Notes: generated by a model from the sequence alone, not told the origin. A DNA stretch of 64,000 bases from Clostridium sp. DSM 17811 (GCF_018861905.1 NZ_JAHLDU010000013.1:1-64000); one strand, 5' to 3'; counted from the first letter of the stretch, positions 44,899-54,666 are shown. Numbers and translations: made by a program.

Positions 44899-45912
44899 TT
44901 AATTAGTTTGTTCTAGCATTTTATCAATTACAACTTGCGTAAACTCAATTGTTCCAGTTTTACCACCTAAATCGCAAGTTAAATGTTTTCCTTCTTTAAG
45001 AACAGCTTCTACAGCTTTTTCTATTTTATTTGCAGCCTCTGCTTCTCCTATATATCTTAGCATCATTACACTAGATAGAATACAAGCAGTTGGGTTTGCT
45101 ATGTTCTGCCCTGCTATATCTGGAGCAGACCCATGAGCTGGTTCAAACACTGCACCTTCTTCGCCAATGTTTGCTCCTGGCACTAGTCCTAGACCACCAA
45201 CTAAACCTGCTGCCATATCAGAGAGTATATCTCCATATAAATTAGGCATAACAAGCACATCATATTTCTCTGGATTCATAACAAGTTTCATGCTCATAGC
45301 ATCAACTATAACATCTCCAAATGCAATATCTTTATGAGTAGCTGCAACATTTCTTGCGCATCTTAAAAACAATCCATCAGAAAGCTTCATAATATTTGCT
45401 TTATGAACAGCTATAACTTCTTTTCTATTTTGCTCTTTTGCTATTTTAAAAGCATATTCTACAATTCTATCACTAGCCTTTTTACTTATTATCTTTATAC
45501 TCTCAGCAATGTCGTCTGTAATCATATGCTCTATACCTGCATACAAATCCTCACTATTTTCTCTTACTATTATTAGGTCTACATTCTCAAATCTTGAAGG
45601 AACCCCTTCAAATGTCCTTATCGGCCTAATATTTGCATAAAGATTCAATTCCTGTCTTAATGTGACATTAACACTTTTAAATCCCTTACCTACAGGTGTA
45701 GTTACGGGTCCTTTAAGTGCAACCTTATTCTTTTTAATGCTCTCTAAAACGTAAGGTGGCATAGGAGTATCAAACTCTTCTATAACTTCTGCGCCCATAC
45801 GTACTATTTCCCAATTGATTTCAACTCCGCTTTTTTCTAGTATTTTAACGGTAGCTGTGGTTACTTCTGGTCCAATTCCGTCTCCTGGTATAAGTGTAAT
45901 GTTATGCTTCAT
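44899..45912 (-). CDS. icd: NAD(+)-type isocitrate/isopropylmalate dehydrogenase family enzyme
   Basis: Beta-decarboxylating dehydrogenase, 337 residues. The opening ITLIPGDGIGPEVT, the substrate-binding NVTLRQELNLYANIRP, the IVRENSEDLYAGIEHM motif and the NLYGDILSDMAAGLVGGLG metal-binding block are typical. The S-to-N pattern SVNVTLRQE is the isocitrate-type rather than isopropylmalate-type phosphorylation-site region. The operon context with aconitase and Re-citrate synthase strongly supports isocitrate dehydrogenase (NAD). ATG at 45912 starts 4 bases after the aconitase stop, with AAGGTAGG upstream; a GTG at 45924 is less likely. Product: 2-oxoglutarate for glutamate. Confidence 0.92.
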   Translation of the reverse strand: MKHNITLIPGDGIGPEVTTATVKILEKSGVEINWEIVRMGAEVIEEFDTPMPPYVLESIKKNKVALKGPVTTPVGKGFKSVNVTLRQELNLYANIRPIRTFEGVPSRFENVDLIIVRENSEDLYAGIEHMITDDIAESIKIISKKASDRIVEYAFKIAKEQNRKEVIAVHKANIMKLSDGLFLRCARNVAATHKDIAFGDVIVDAMSMKLVMNPEKYDVLVMPNLYGDILSDMAAGLVGGLGLVPGANIGEEGAVFEPAHGSAPDIAGQNIANPTACILSSVMMLRYIGEAEAANKIEKAVEAVLKEGKHLTCDLGGKTGTIEFTQVVIDKMLEQTN

Positions 45913-45916
45913 TCTT

Positions 45917-47851
45917 CTAAGCACCTACCTTTTTCTTATTTTTCATAAGATTTATTAATCCACCGTGTATAAGCATCTCTTTTTCTCTTTGAGTTACTTC
46001 AGGAAGAGTTTCATACTCTGATCCTTTTGTTATGTTTTTTACAATAACCAAACCTTTTTTTATCTGATTTGCTGCATCTTCAATTACTAATTCATCCATC
46101 ATATCTATATTTTCATAATCTTTAACGTCCTTAAATACCAATGGAATTATAGCATTATTAATTAAATTAGCTTTATGAATTCTTGCAAAAGATTTTGTAA
46201 GAACAACCTTAACTCCTAAATATAGTGGTGCAAGTGCTGCATGTTCTCTACTTGATCCTTGACCATAGTTTGATCCTGCAACTATTATTCCACCATCATA
46301 TTTTTTAGCTTTTGCTGGAAACTCTGCATCGCTAGGTGTTAAACAAAACTCTGCAAGGTACGGAATATTAGATCTAAATGGAAGTAATTTTGCATTAGAT
46401 GGCATTATATCATCCGTTGTAATATTATCCCCTAATTTAGTTAGAACTTTACCTGTAACATTTCCTATTAACTCTTTTGCTTTAGGGAATGGTTTTATAT
46501 TTGGGCCTCTTTTAACTATTATATCTTTTCCATCTTCTGCTGGCCTTATTATTAAATTATCATTAATAACAAATTCTTCTGGCATATCCACAATAACTGC
46601 TTCTCCAAGTTCTCTAGGATCTGTAATATACCCTGTAAGTGCTGATGCGACTGCAACTTCTGGGCTTACAATATAAACATTAGCAGATGTTGTGCCAGAT
46701 CTACCTTTGAAGTTTCTATTAAATGTTCTAAGGGACACTGCACCAGTTGAAGGCGCTTGACCCATTCCTATACATGGACCACATGCACTTTCAAGTATTC
46801 TTGCACCGGCGTCAATCATATCTCCAAGTCCACCGTTTTTAGATAACATATTCAAAACTTGTTTTGATCCTGGTGCAATAGCAAGAGACATATCTTCAGG
46901 TATAGTTTTACCTAGGAGTATTTTTGACACTTTCATCATATCAACATACGATGAATTAGTGCAGCTTCCTATTAATACTTGATCTACCTTTATATCCTTT
47001 AATGATGATACAAGAACTACCTTATCTGGGCTATGAGGACAAGCAACAAGAGGTTCTATTTTACTTAAATCTATTTCAACCGTCTCATCATATACTGCTC
47101 CATCGTCCGCTTTAAGCTCTACAAAATCTTCTTCTCTATGTTGCGCTTTTAAAAATTTATATGTTATGTCATCACTAGGAAAAATTGAAGTTGTAGCACC
47201 GAGTTCTGCACCCATATTTGTAATTGTTGCCCTATCAGGTACGCTTAGAGTTTTTAATCCATCTCCTGCATATTCAAATATTTTGTTAACTCCACCCTTA
47301 ACTGTTAAACGTCTTAATACTTCAAGTATTATATCTTTAGCTGCAACCCAAGGGCTAAGCTTTCCTGATAAATTAACCTTTACAATTTTAGGCATTGTTA
47401 TATAATATTCTCCACCACCCATTGCAACAGCTACATCTAATCCTCCTGCTCCAATAGCAAGCATTCCTATTCCGCCACCAGTTGGAGTATGACTATCCGA
47501 ACCAAGTAAAGTTTCTCCTGGAACTCCAAATCTTTCTAAATGGACTTGATGACAAATACCATTACCTGGTTTAGAAAAATATATGCCATGTTTTTTTGCA
47601 ACAGTCTGAATATATAAATGGTCATCTGCATTTTCTGGTCCAGTTTGTAAAATGTTATGGTCTATATAAGCAACAGATTTTTTAGTTTGAACTTTATCAA
47701 TTCCCATAGCTTCAAATTGTAGATAAGCCATTGTACCTGTAGAATCTTGAGTTAAGGTTTGATCTATCTTAATTGCAATCTCAGTATCTGTGATCATTTC
47801 TCCCTTAACCAAATGAGCTTTAATTATTTTTTGCGCAGCAGTATATGCCAT
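45917..47851 (-). CDS. acn: Aconitate hydratase
   Basis: Fe-S dehydratase of 644 residues that interconverts citrate and isocitrate. The three cluster cysteines appear in IGSCTNSS and ACGPCIGMG, and the substrate-binding GSDSHTPTGGG, SRAGTTS-like GRSGTTSANVYI and YGQGSSREHAAL motifs are present. The short length groups it with the mitochondrial-like/anaerobe aconitases rather than the 900-residue AcnA. GGAGG lies 7 bases before the ATG. It is the middle gene of a three-gene operon between the Re-citrate synthase (52 bases upstream) and isocitrate dehydrogenase genes. Confidence 0.95.
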   Translation of the reverse strand: MAYTAAQKIIKAHLVKGEMITDTEIAIKIDQTLTQDSTGTMAYLQFEAMGIDKVQTKKSVAYIDHNILQTGPENADDHLYIQTVAKKHGIYFSKPGNGICHQVHLERFGVPGETLLGSDSHTPTGGGIGMLAIGAGGLDVAVAMGGGEYYITMPKIVKVNLSGKLSPWVAAKDIILEVLRRLTVKGGVNKIFEYAGDGLKTLSVPDRATITNMGAELGATTSIFPSDDITYKFLKAQHREEDFVELKADDGAVYDETVEIDLSKIEPLVACPHSPDKVVLVSSLKDIKVDQVLIGSCTNSSYVDMMKVSKILLGKTIPEDMSLAIAPGSKQVLNMLSKNGGLGDMIDAGARILESACGPCIGMGQAPSTGAVSLRTFNRNFKGRSGTTSANVYIVSPEVAVASALTGYITDPRELGEAVIVDMPEEFVINDNLIIRPAEDGKDIIVKRGPNIKPFPKAKELIGNVTGKVLTKLGDNITTDDIMPSNAKLLPFRSNIPYLAEFCLTPSDAEFPAKAKKYDGGIIVAGSNYGQGSSREHAALAPLYLGVKVVLTKSFARIHKANLINNAIIPLVFKDVKDYENIDMMDELVIEDAANQIKKGLVIVKNITKGSEYETLPEVTQREKEMLIHGGLINLMKNKKKVGA

Positions 47852-47903
47852 AATATCCCTCCATTTTTTAAATGTAAATATAGACTATAATCTTTAACAT
47901 ATA

Positions 47904-49301
47904 TCAAAATTCCTCAGTGTTATGTTTTTTTGTACTTAATTGTGGAATAATTTTTTTTGTAATTAATTCTAATTCTTCACTTTTCATTACAGTGCTTCTT
48001 CCAGTCTCATATTGCTTATCTACCCAATCTTTTATAACATTAATTCTTTCATCTTTTTTATCAATTTTATCTAAATCTTTTAATCTATAATAAGTATTAA
48101 CCCAAGCTGCAATACCTGCATGCCCCGAGTGTTCGTTGACTGCCACAATAATTGGCCTACCTAATATTTTTTCAGTATCAAAGATATTGTATATTTCCTC
48201 ATCCTTTAATATTCCATCTGCATGAATCCCAGCTCTTGTAACATTAAATTCACTACCCACATAAGGTGTCCTAGGTGGAATACTATATTTAAACTCACCT
48301 TCAAAATATTGTCCAATTTCACTTATAAGCTTAAGATTCATATTTTTTACATTTCCTCTTATTTGACCATATTCTACAATCATTGCTTCAAGTGGACAAT
48401 TACCTGTTCTCTCACCAATACCGAAAAGTGAGGTGTTTATTGCAGAACATCCATGAAGCCATGCTGTAGTAGCATTGGAAACTACATTATAAAAATCATT
48501 ATGTCCATGCCATTCAAGATATTCCGAGGGCACTCCGCCATACTTTATTAATCCATTAATGATTTGTGGTACACTTCTTGGTAATTCCGTACCAGAGTAC
48601 GGCAATCCAAGTCCTAATGTATCACATGCCCTAATTTTTATCTTAATACCAGATTTCTTAGATAGTTCCATAAGTCTTTGCACTAGCGGTATAACAAAAC
48701 CAAAGAAATCAGCTCTAGTTATATCTTCAAGATGGCATCTTGGAATTATTCCATTTTCTAATGCTTCTTCTACCAATGAAACATATAAGTCCATTGCCTC
48801 TTGCCTTGTTTTATTAAGCTTTTTGAATATATGATAATCAGAACAGGACATAAGCATTCCCGTTTCCTTAAGTCCCATATCTTTAACAAGCTTAAAATCT
48901 TCTTTATTAGCTCTTATCCATGATGTTACCTCTGGAAATTCATATCCTCTTTCTAAACATTTCCTAGCAGCGTTTCTATCTTTTTGCGTATATAAAAAGA
49001 ACTCTGTTTGTCTAATTATACCCGAATTATTATCAAGTTTGTGTAAATAATCAAATATTTTAACTATTTGCTTTTCAGTATAAGTATCCATAGACTGTTG
49101 ACCATCTCTGAATGTAGTATCCGTAATCCAAATATCATCAGGTATAGACATTGGAATCTGCTGACCTCCAAAAACAACCTTAGGAATTTCTGAGTATGGG
49201 AATATATCTTTAAACAACATAGGCTGCTTTTCATTCACTAACTTAAAATCATTCGTTGCAATCTTAGACTCATTATTATTTGTTAATTTAAACTTATTCA
49301 C
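47904..49301 (-). CDS. Re-type citrate synthase (homocitrate-synthase-like)
   Basis: HMGL-type TIM-barrel synthase of 465 residues. Visible motifs are ITDTTFRDGQQSMDTYT (catalytic and metal-binding DxTxRDGQQ), IPRCHLEDITRADFFGFV, and EWHGHNDFYNVVSN (metal His). The closest known enzyme is the Re-citrate synthase of Clostridium kluyveri, and here too the gene precedes aconitase and isocitrate dehydrogenase, supporting that identity over homocitrate or isopropylmalate synthase. GTG start at 49301 with GGGGGAG upstream. No ordinary GltA citrate synthase is visible in the window. The operon leads from oxaloacetate and acetyl-CoA to 2-oxoglutarate. Confidence 0.9.
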   Translation of the reverse strand: MNKFKLTNNNESKIATNDFKLVNEKQPMLFKDIFPYSEIPKVVFGGQQIPMSIPDDIWITDTTFRDGQQSMDTYTEKQIVKIFDYLHKLDNNSGIIRQTEFFLYTQKDRNAARKCLERGYEFPEVTSWIRANKEDFKLVKDMGLKETGMLMSCSDYHIFKKLNKTRQEAMDLYVSLVEEALENGIIPRCHLEDITRADFFGFVIPLVQRLMELSKKSGIKIKIRACDTLGLGLPYSGTELPRSVPQIINGLIKYGGVPSEYLEWHGHNDFYNVVSNATTAWLHGCSAINTSLFGIGERTGNCPLEAMIVEYGQIRGNVKNMNLKLISEIGQYFEGEFKYSIPPRTPYVGSEFNVTRAGIHADGILKDEEIYNIFDTEKILGRPIIVAVNEHSGHAGIAAWVNTYYRLKDLDKIDKKDERINVIKDWVDKQYETGRSTVMKSEELELITKKIIPQLSTKKHNTEEF

Positions 49302-49505
49302 TTATTCTCCCCCTTCTTAGTCCTTCCTTATTTGCATCTTTAGCCACTGCACATAATTCTAGAATATATGAATGTTATATGTATTAAAATTTCATTTAAT
49401 GCTAATTATATAGCTTCTGAACAGTTTTGTAAAGATATTTTGCAACATTATAGAGTATACCCACCATTTATCAAAATAGTAATTCTTATGGAAATTAAAC
49501 AAAAA

Positions 49506-49535
49506 GAGCATACCCAGGTTTCCCGTCGTATGCTC
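49506..49535 (-). terminator. Intrinsic terminator after the repeat protein gene
   Basis: 8-bp stem GAGCATAC/GTATGCTC with a 14-base loop and a TTTTTGTTTAA tail on the minus strand. Confidence 0.75.
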
Positions 49536-49566
49536 CTTTTACTTATATCTTAATTTTCAAATTTAG

Positions 49567-50745
49567 CTATTTAATCTTTAGACCTGCCATGTGATTGTTA
49601 GCACTAGGGACTACTTTATCAGCTTGAGCCTGTGTTATAGTTCCTGCATCTACAAGAGCTTTTAAAGCACCTATATGAGTACCCTTGTTACTATGCATGT
49701 ATGATTTGCGCTCTGCATCAGTCATAGTTTTTATCTTTTCCATTTCTGCTGTGTTTGCAGCTTCCTGCGTAACTATAGCTGCTTTAATTTTATCTGATTG
49801 ATCCTGAGTTATAGTTTTATCTGTTACAAGCTTTGCTAATTTGGTATCCGTTTTCGCTTGCCTCTGAGTATCCATTTGAGCCTTTTCAGCAGCTTTTAGA
49901 GCATCAACCTTTGCCTGAGTCAATATGTTGTTATCCACTAAGTCTTTATATACATTAGTTTTTATTGTATTATCTGTGGTTTTAGTCTTTTCATATGCTA
50001 AAACTTTATCACTTTCACTCTGCGTAATAATATTTGAACTAACACCTAATTTAAGTGTTGATTCTAGTTTAACTCCTCCTTTCATATCTTTTCCGTGTTC
50101 ACCAGGACCACCAACTGCACCAATAGGTCCCACTTTATCAGCTTGAGCCTGTGTTATAGTTCCTGCATCAACAAGAGCTTTTAAAGCACTTGTATGAGTG
50201 GTCTTGTTGCTATCCATATATGCCTTTCGTTCTGCCTCAGTCATAGTTTTAGTCTTTTCCTTTTCAACTTTGTTTGCAGCTTCCTCAGAAACTATAGCTG
50301 CTTTAATTTTATCTGATTGATCCTGAGTTATAGTTCCATCAGTTACAAGTTTTGCTAATTTAGTATCTAAATTCTTTTGTCTTTGCGCATCCCTTTGAAC
50401 CTGCTGACTAGCCTTTAGTGCATCAGCCTTAGCCTGAGTCAATATATTATTATCAACCAAGTCTTTATATATGTTAATTTTAACTGTTTTATCTGCAGTT
50501 TTACTATTTTCATATGCTAAAATTTTGTCACTTTCAGTCTGTGTAATGATCCCTGTACTAACACCCAATTTTAGTGTTGATTCTAATTCAGCTTTAGGTT
50601 GTTTAACCTCAATTTTTGAAGGCGTCTTCACATCAGCCTTTGTTGATTTAACACCTGTTGCAAAAGCTAGACTAACAGAGGATAAAAGCATGCCCCCGGT
50701 TATTATTCCAGTTATTATTTTAGTTCTTAAAGCTACACTTTTCAT
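49567..50745 (-). CDS. Secreted repeat protein with GxITQxQADK-type modules
   Basis: A 392-residue exported protein: signal peptide (about 1-30) followed by two tandem ~150-residue units (about 54-205 and 225-380) that are highly alike. Within each unit short sub-repeats recur, such as GIITQTESDKILAYE, NNILTQAKADALK, DGTITQDQSDKIKAAI and AGTITQAQADKV, like the DUF2680/YckD-type helical repeat. A Gly-rich PIGAVGGPGEHG linker joins the units. No enzymatic motif is seen; a surface or matrix role is a guess. GGAG lies 8 bases before the ATG. It appears monocistronic with a terminator. Confidence 0.85.
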   Translation of the reverse strand: MKSVALRTKIITGIITGGMLLSSVSLAFATGVKSTKADVKTPSKIEVKQPKAELESTLKLGVSTGIITQTESDKILAYENSKTADKTVKINIYKDLVDNNILTQAKADALKASQQVQRDAQRQKNLDTKLAKLVTDGTITQDQSDKIKAAIVSEEAANKVEKEKTKTMTEAERKAYMDSNKTTHTSALKALVDAGTITQAQADKVGPIGAVGGPGEHGKDMKGGVKLESTLKLGVSSNIITQSESDKVLAYEKTKTTDNTIKTNVYKDLVDNNILTQAKVDALKAAEKAQMDTQRQAKTDTKLAKLVTDKTITQDQSDKIKAAIVTQEAANTAEMEKIKTMTDAERKSYMHSNKGTHIGALKALVDAGTITQAQADKVVPSANNHMAGLKIK

Positions 50746-51042
50746 ATTATTTGCTCCTCACTAATTTATTTTTTTGTTAATGTCTATACTTTTATTATAA
50801 TCACCTGTTATGTCAACAATGTGTCAACAACATGTTACTTTCGTGTGTTTTGTAACTATAATATGAATATTACTTATCAATCATAATTCCTTTCATGCCT
50901 TGGTGTGAACATTTTCATCCCATATTTTATATATTTTTCAAAAATAAATATAGCAATATTCAATACATTATATGGATTGTAAGGTATAATAAAGGAATGC
51001 GATAAAAAAGGTAAATATATTTTAGAATGGGTGAAATAAATA

Positions 51043-52881
51043 ATGAATGAAAAATTAGGCATAATTATTTGTAAATTTTTTTCTGAAGAACTTAAATTTA
51101 TAATAAAGAATAATAATATTAAAAATATTGAAATTTTAGAATTTACACCAACGTGTATCTATGGAAATATTGGACAAAATGAGCAGCTAGAAGCAATTAA
51201 AAGTTGTCAAGTAACCTGTAATAAAATAATTATTATTGGTGGCAAATGCTGTACAAGCTTAAATAAGATGGTTATTGATAGTGAAAAGTGTAAAATACAT
51301 AGACTTGAATACTGTTTTGAATTATTTACTAATATAGATATAATTGCTCATTTTATAAGTGAAAAATCATATCTTGTTACACCAGGTTGGCTTAGAGATT
51401 GGGAAAAAAACATTCAAATTTTAGGCTTTAATAAAGAACAAGTGAAAATTAAATTCCTAGATACAGGAGTTTGTGATGATAGTTTAGAAAACCTTCATAA
51501 ATTTTCAGAATATGTAAATATTCCTTACGATTACATTTTTGTAGGACTGGATTTTTTTAGTATGTTTATAGAAAAAAGCATAGTCGAATGGCGTTTGGAA
51601 TGCGAAAGAAGGAAATCAACTTTACTACTTGCGAACACAAATATACAGTTTGTCGATCATACGTCAGCCAAACAGCAACTCTCATACATTCTAAATAGCA
51701 TTCATGAGGGAGTATATATTATAAATTCAAATTATAAAGCAATATTTGTAAATAAAGCTGTAGAGAACTTGGTAAGTCTTAATGATTTTAGAGATATTAT
51801 AGGTAAAAGCGTATTCGATGTTGTCCCCGATGAATATCGTGAAATTGTACTTAAAAGGTTTAGAAATATACTAGATAATAAAGTATCAGCACCTTTAATT
51901 GAAGAAAAATTTATAAAATACGATGGCTGTATTATAGATGTTGAAATATACTCTAGTGCTATTAAATATGAAGGCAATTGGTGCATACTTAGTGTGGTAA
52001 GAAATATTTCAGAACGTAAAACCTCTGAGAATCTTAAGTTGAAAATTGCCGATCAAAATAAGCTTATAAATGATGCAGTTGAATATGACAAGTTAAGGAA
52101 TAATTTTTTTTGCAATATATCACACGAACTCAGGACACCAATAAATGTACTTCTTAGCGCATTGCAATTACTAAATTTGGATGAAATGAATCACCCTACC
52201 GTTGATAATAAAATGAAATTAAAGAAATATTATAAAATAATGAAGCAAAACAGTTATAGATTGTTAAGGTTAGTAAACAATTTAATCGATATTACCAAAA
52301 TTGATGCAAGATATTTCAATCTTAAATTAAAAAATGAAAATATTGTAGCTATTATTGAAGACATAACGCTGTCCGTAACCGCTTATGCTGAACGTAAAGG
52401 GTTGGAACTTATTTTTGATACTGACATTGAAGATAAAATAATGGTTTGTGATGCAGATAAAATTGAAAGAATAATATTAAATATTCTTTCAAATGCAATA
52501 AAATTCACTCCGCTAGGAGGAAACATATTTGTGAGCATTGCAGAGAAAGATTGGGGTATATCGGTATCTGTAAAAGACACAGGTGTTGGAATTCCCACTG
52601 ATATGAAATCGTCTATTTTTGAAAGATTTGTACAGGTAGATAAATCTCTTTCAAGAGACAGAGAGGGGAGTGGCATCGGTCTTTCTCTTGTAAAATCTCT
52701 TGTTGAGATGCATGGTGGAACAATTAGAGTTGAGAGCCGATATGGTAGGGGCAGTGAATTTATAATAGACCTTCCTGAGACAGGTTTACCAGAGAATCAA
52801 CCGTTTATTTTAGATGCAAATATAGCAAAAGTAAGTGATATAGAGAGGCTACAGATAGAGTTTTCAGACATATACGATTGA
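51043..52881 (+). CDS. DUF1638-PAS-histidine kinase hybrid sensor
   Basis: Soluble sensor kinase of 612 residues. The N-terminal ~205 residues match DUF1638 (Cys-containing GNIGQNEQ...GGKCCTSL, CKIHRLEYCFELF and the hallmark SYLVTPGWLRDWE). A PAS domain follows (about 215-325, ILNSIHEGVYIINSNYKAIF). The kinase module has the H-box FFCNISHELRTPINVLLS, the N-box ILSNAIKFTP, and VSVKDTGVGIP and GSGIGLSLVKSLVEMHGG. It lacks membrane helices, so it is a cytoplasmic sensor; the DUF1638 may sense a corrinoid- or methyl-related signal, as the family is often found near corrinoid methyltransferases (inference). No response regulator is adjacent. Its stop is 5 bases from a convergent gene's stop. Confidence 0.88.
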   Translation: MNEKLGIIICKFFSEELKFIIKNNNIKNIEILEFTPTCIYGNIGQNEQLEAIKSCQVTCNKIIIIGGKCCTSLNKMVIDSEKCKIHRLEYCFELFTNIDIIAHFISEKSYLVTPGWLRDWEKNIQILGFNKEQVKIKFLDTGVCDDSLENLHKFSEYVNIPYDYIFVGLDFFSMFIEKSIVEWRLECERRKSTLLLANTNIQFVDHTSAKQQLSYILNSIHEGVYIINSNYKAIFVNKAVENLVSLNDFRDIIGKSVFDVVPDEYREIVLKRFRNILDNKVSAPLIEEKFIKYDGCIIDVEIYSSAIKYEGNWCILSVVRNISERKTSENLKLKIADQNKLINDAVEYDKLRNNFFCNISHELRTPINVLLSALQLLNLDEMNHPTVDNKMKLKKYYKIMKQNSYRLLRLVNNLIDITKIDARYFNLKLKNENIVAIIEDITLSVTAYAERKGLELIFDTDIEDKIMVCDADKIERIILNILSNAIKFTPLGGNIFVSIAEKDWGISVSVKDTGVGIPTDMKSSIFERFVQVDKSLSRDREGSGIGLSLVKSLVEMHGGTIRVESRYGRGSEFIIDLPETGLPENQPFILDANIAKVSDIERLQIEFSDIYD

Positions 52882-52886
52882 AACTG

Positions 52887-53981
52887 TTAATTAAATGGTA
52901 GTTTTATTTTAAATTCTGTTCTTTCCTTAGAGCTTGCAACCTCTATATTGCCATTATGTAATTCTACTATTGTCTTTACAATTGCGAGCCCAAGTCCAGT
53001 TCCTTCTTTTTTATTACAATGTTTTTCTACCCTATATAATCTTTGAAATAAATTCTTCAAATTTTCTTCTTCTATTATATCGCCATAATTTACAAATCTA
53101 ACTACAACCATATTATTTTCCTTTTCTATATTTACATCTAGATATTTCCCCTCACTACCATATTTAATTGCATTAGATATTATATTTTCAAAGGCTCTAA
53201 CTAGCAAAATAGCATCTCCATTTATTGTTAATCCTACATCTTTTGAAGATATTTTATATTCCATACCAGCTTCTTCAAAAGATGGTATAAATCCAATGGT
53301 AGCTTGTTCTATCAATTGTTGCAGGTATATATTGGATTTATTTAAATTTATATCTCCATTACTTATCCTTGTAAACTCAAAAAGTTGTTCTACAGAACTC
53401 TTTAATTCCTTTGCTTTACTTAATGAAACTTCACAATAATGATGTAACTCATCATTATTTTTATAATTACCCTTTTCAATTAACTCTAAAAATCCAATAA
53501 CAGATGTAAGTGGAGTCCTTAAATCATGAGATAAATTTGTTATCAAGTTATTCTTCTGCTTTTCCCACACTTTTTCTTTCTTCATAAGTTCTTTTATACT
53601 ACATGCCATTTTATTAACATTTGAAGCTAAATTCCCTAACTCAGTCTTTGTTCTAATAGGTATATTTATATCCATATTCCCCTTAGATATTATATTTAAA
53701 TTATGTGATATTTCTTCTATATAATCAGTAGTTTTATTCATTCTTTTAATAAATATAAAGCACATTAGCACTATAAAAACTACAAAAATCCCTATACTAA
53801 AACCTACCATAACTAACCTATTTGTATTATAATAATTAATAAATTTCGCATATATACCTTTACATAAAATATGTATCAACATAATTACTAAAAAAACTCC
53901 AACTAATGTTAATATTATAGAGATCAATATAGCTATAAAAAAATTTATAAGTATATTATATTTAATGCTATTATTCTTCAA
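52887..53981 (-). CDS. Membrane sensor histidine kinase (VanS-like)
   Basis: Sensor kinase of about 364 residues: two membrane helices (about 12-45 and 60-85) flanking a short loop, a HAMP-like linker (about 85-140), the H-box NLITNLSHDLRTPLTSVIGF, an N-box IISNAIKYGSEGK and a G-box RLYRVEKHCNKKEGTGLGLAIV. It overlaps the response regulator gene upstream, so the two form a pair. TTG at 53981 is chosen over TTG at 53993, as the latter abuts the GGGGAG ribosome site; both are possible. The convergent neighbour ends 5 bases away. It probably regulates the serine hydrolase gene at the head of the operon. Confidence 0.9.
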   Translation of the reverse strand: MKNNSIKYNILINFFIAILISIILTLVGVFLVIMLIHILCKGIYAKFINYYNTNRLVMVGFSIGIFVVFIVLMCFIFIKRMNKTTDYIEEISHNLNIISKGNMDINIPIRTKTELGNLASNVNKMACSIKELMKKEKVWEKQKNNLITNLSHDLRTPLTSVIGFLELIEKGNYKNNDELHHYCEVSLSKAKELKSSVEQLFEFTRISNGDINLNKSNIYLQQLIEQATIGFIPSFEEAGMEYKISSKDVGLTINGDAILLVRAFENIISNAIKYGSEGKYLDVNIEKENNMVVVRFVNYGDIIEEENLKNLFQRLYRVEKHCNKKEGTGLGLAIVKTIVELHNGNIEVASSKERTEFKIKLPFN

Positions 53982-54666
53982 TTTTATATCCAACTCCCCA
54001 GACCGTTTCTACAATTTTAGGTTCCCTCGGATTATCCTCTAATTTCTCTCTTAATCTCCATATGTGAACCATGACAGTATTATTTCCTTCAAAATACTTT
54101 TCCTTCCAAATCTCTTTAAATATCTCCTCTGCATTAAATACTTTGCCCACATTACTTGCTAATAGTAACAATATCTCATATTCTGTTGGCGTTAATTTTA
54201 GCTCCACACCAAATAAATTAACTTTATGTTTTCTTTTATTTATAGTAATCCCTTTTATTTCAATAACCTCTTCATTATCAAATAATTTGTGATTTTCATT
54301 AAAATATACAGACCTTCTTATTTGAGCTTTTACTCTTGCAATTAGTTCCATTGCGTTAAATGGTTTTACCATATAATCATCTGCCCCTATAGATAATCCC
54401 TGTATTTTATCTATATCTTGTCCCTTTGCACTAACCATTATAATTGGGATATTATGCTCTTTTCTAATCTTTATACAAACCTGTAGTCCATCTATTCCTG
54501 GCATCATTATGTCTAAAATCACAAGGTGAATCTTCTCATTATTAATTATATTAAGTGCATCTATACCGTTTGTAGCTTTAAATACTTTATACCCATCATT
54601 TAGTAGGTATACTTCCATAAGTTCAATTATTTCTACTTCATCATCTACAATCAATATGTTAAACAT
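53971..54666 (-). CDS. OmpR/PhoB-family response regulator (VanR-like)
   Basis: Response regulator of about 231 residues. The receiver domain has ILIVDDEVEI (acidic pocket), the phosphoacceptor in VILDIMMPGIDGL and PIIMVSAKGQ, with DYMVKPFN carrying the switch Lys. The C-terminal winged helix (about 130-231) shows LTPTEYEILLLLASNVG and VMVHIWRLREKLEDNPREPKIVETVWGVGYKIEE, the OmpR-type DNA-binding end. ATG at 54666 with GAGG 8 bases upstream is preferred to 54684. It precedes and overlaps the kinase gene by 11 bases. Confidence 0.94.
   Translation of the reverse strand: MFNILIVDDEVEIIELMEVYLLNDGYKVFKATNGIDALNIINNEKIHLVILDIMMPGIDGLQVCIKIRKEHNIPIIMVSAKGQDIDKIQGLSIGADDYMVKPFNAMELIARVKAQIRRSVYFNENHKLFDNEEVIEIKGITINKRKHKVNLFGVELKLTPTEYEILLLLASNVGKVFNAEEIFKEIWKEKYFEGNNTVMVHIWRLREKLEDNPREPKIVETVWGVGYKIEE

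Noticed and set aside
49368-49553. 61-codon plus-strand ORF after the citrate synthase gene
   Set aside because: No ribosome site at the ATG and no recognisable protein; its 3' part runs through the terminator of the leftward repeat-protein gene.
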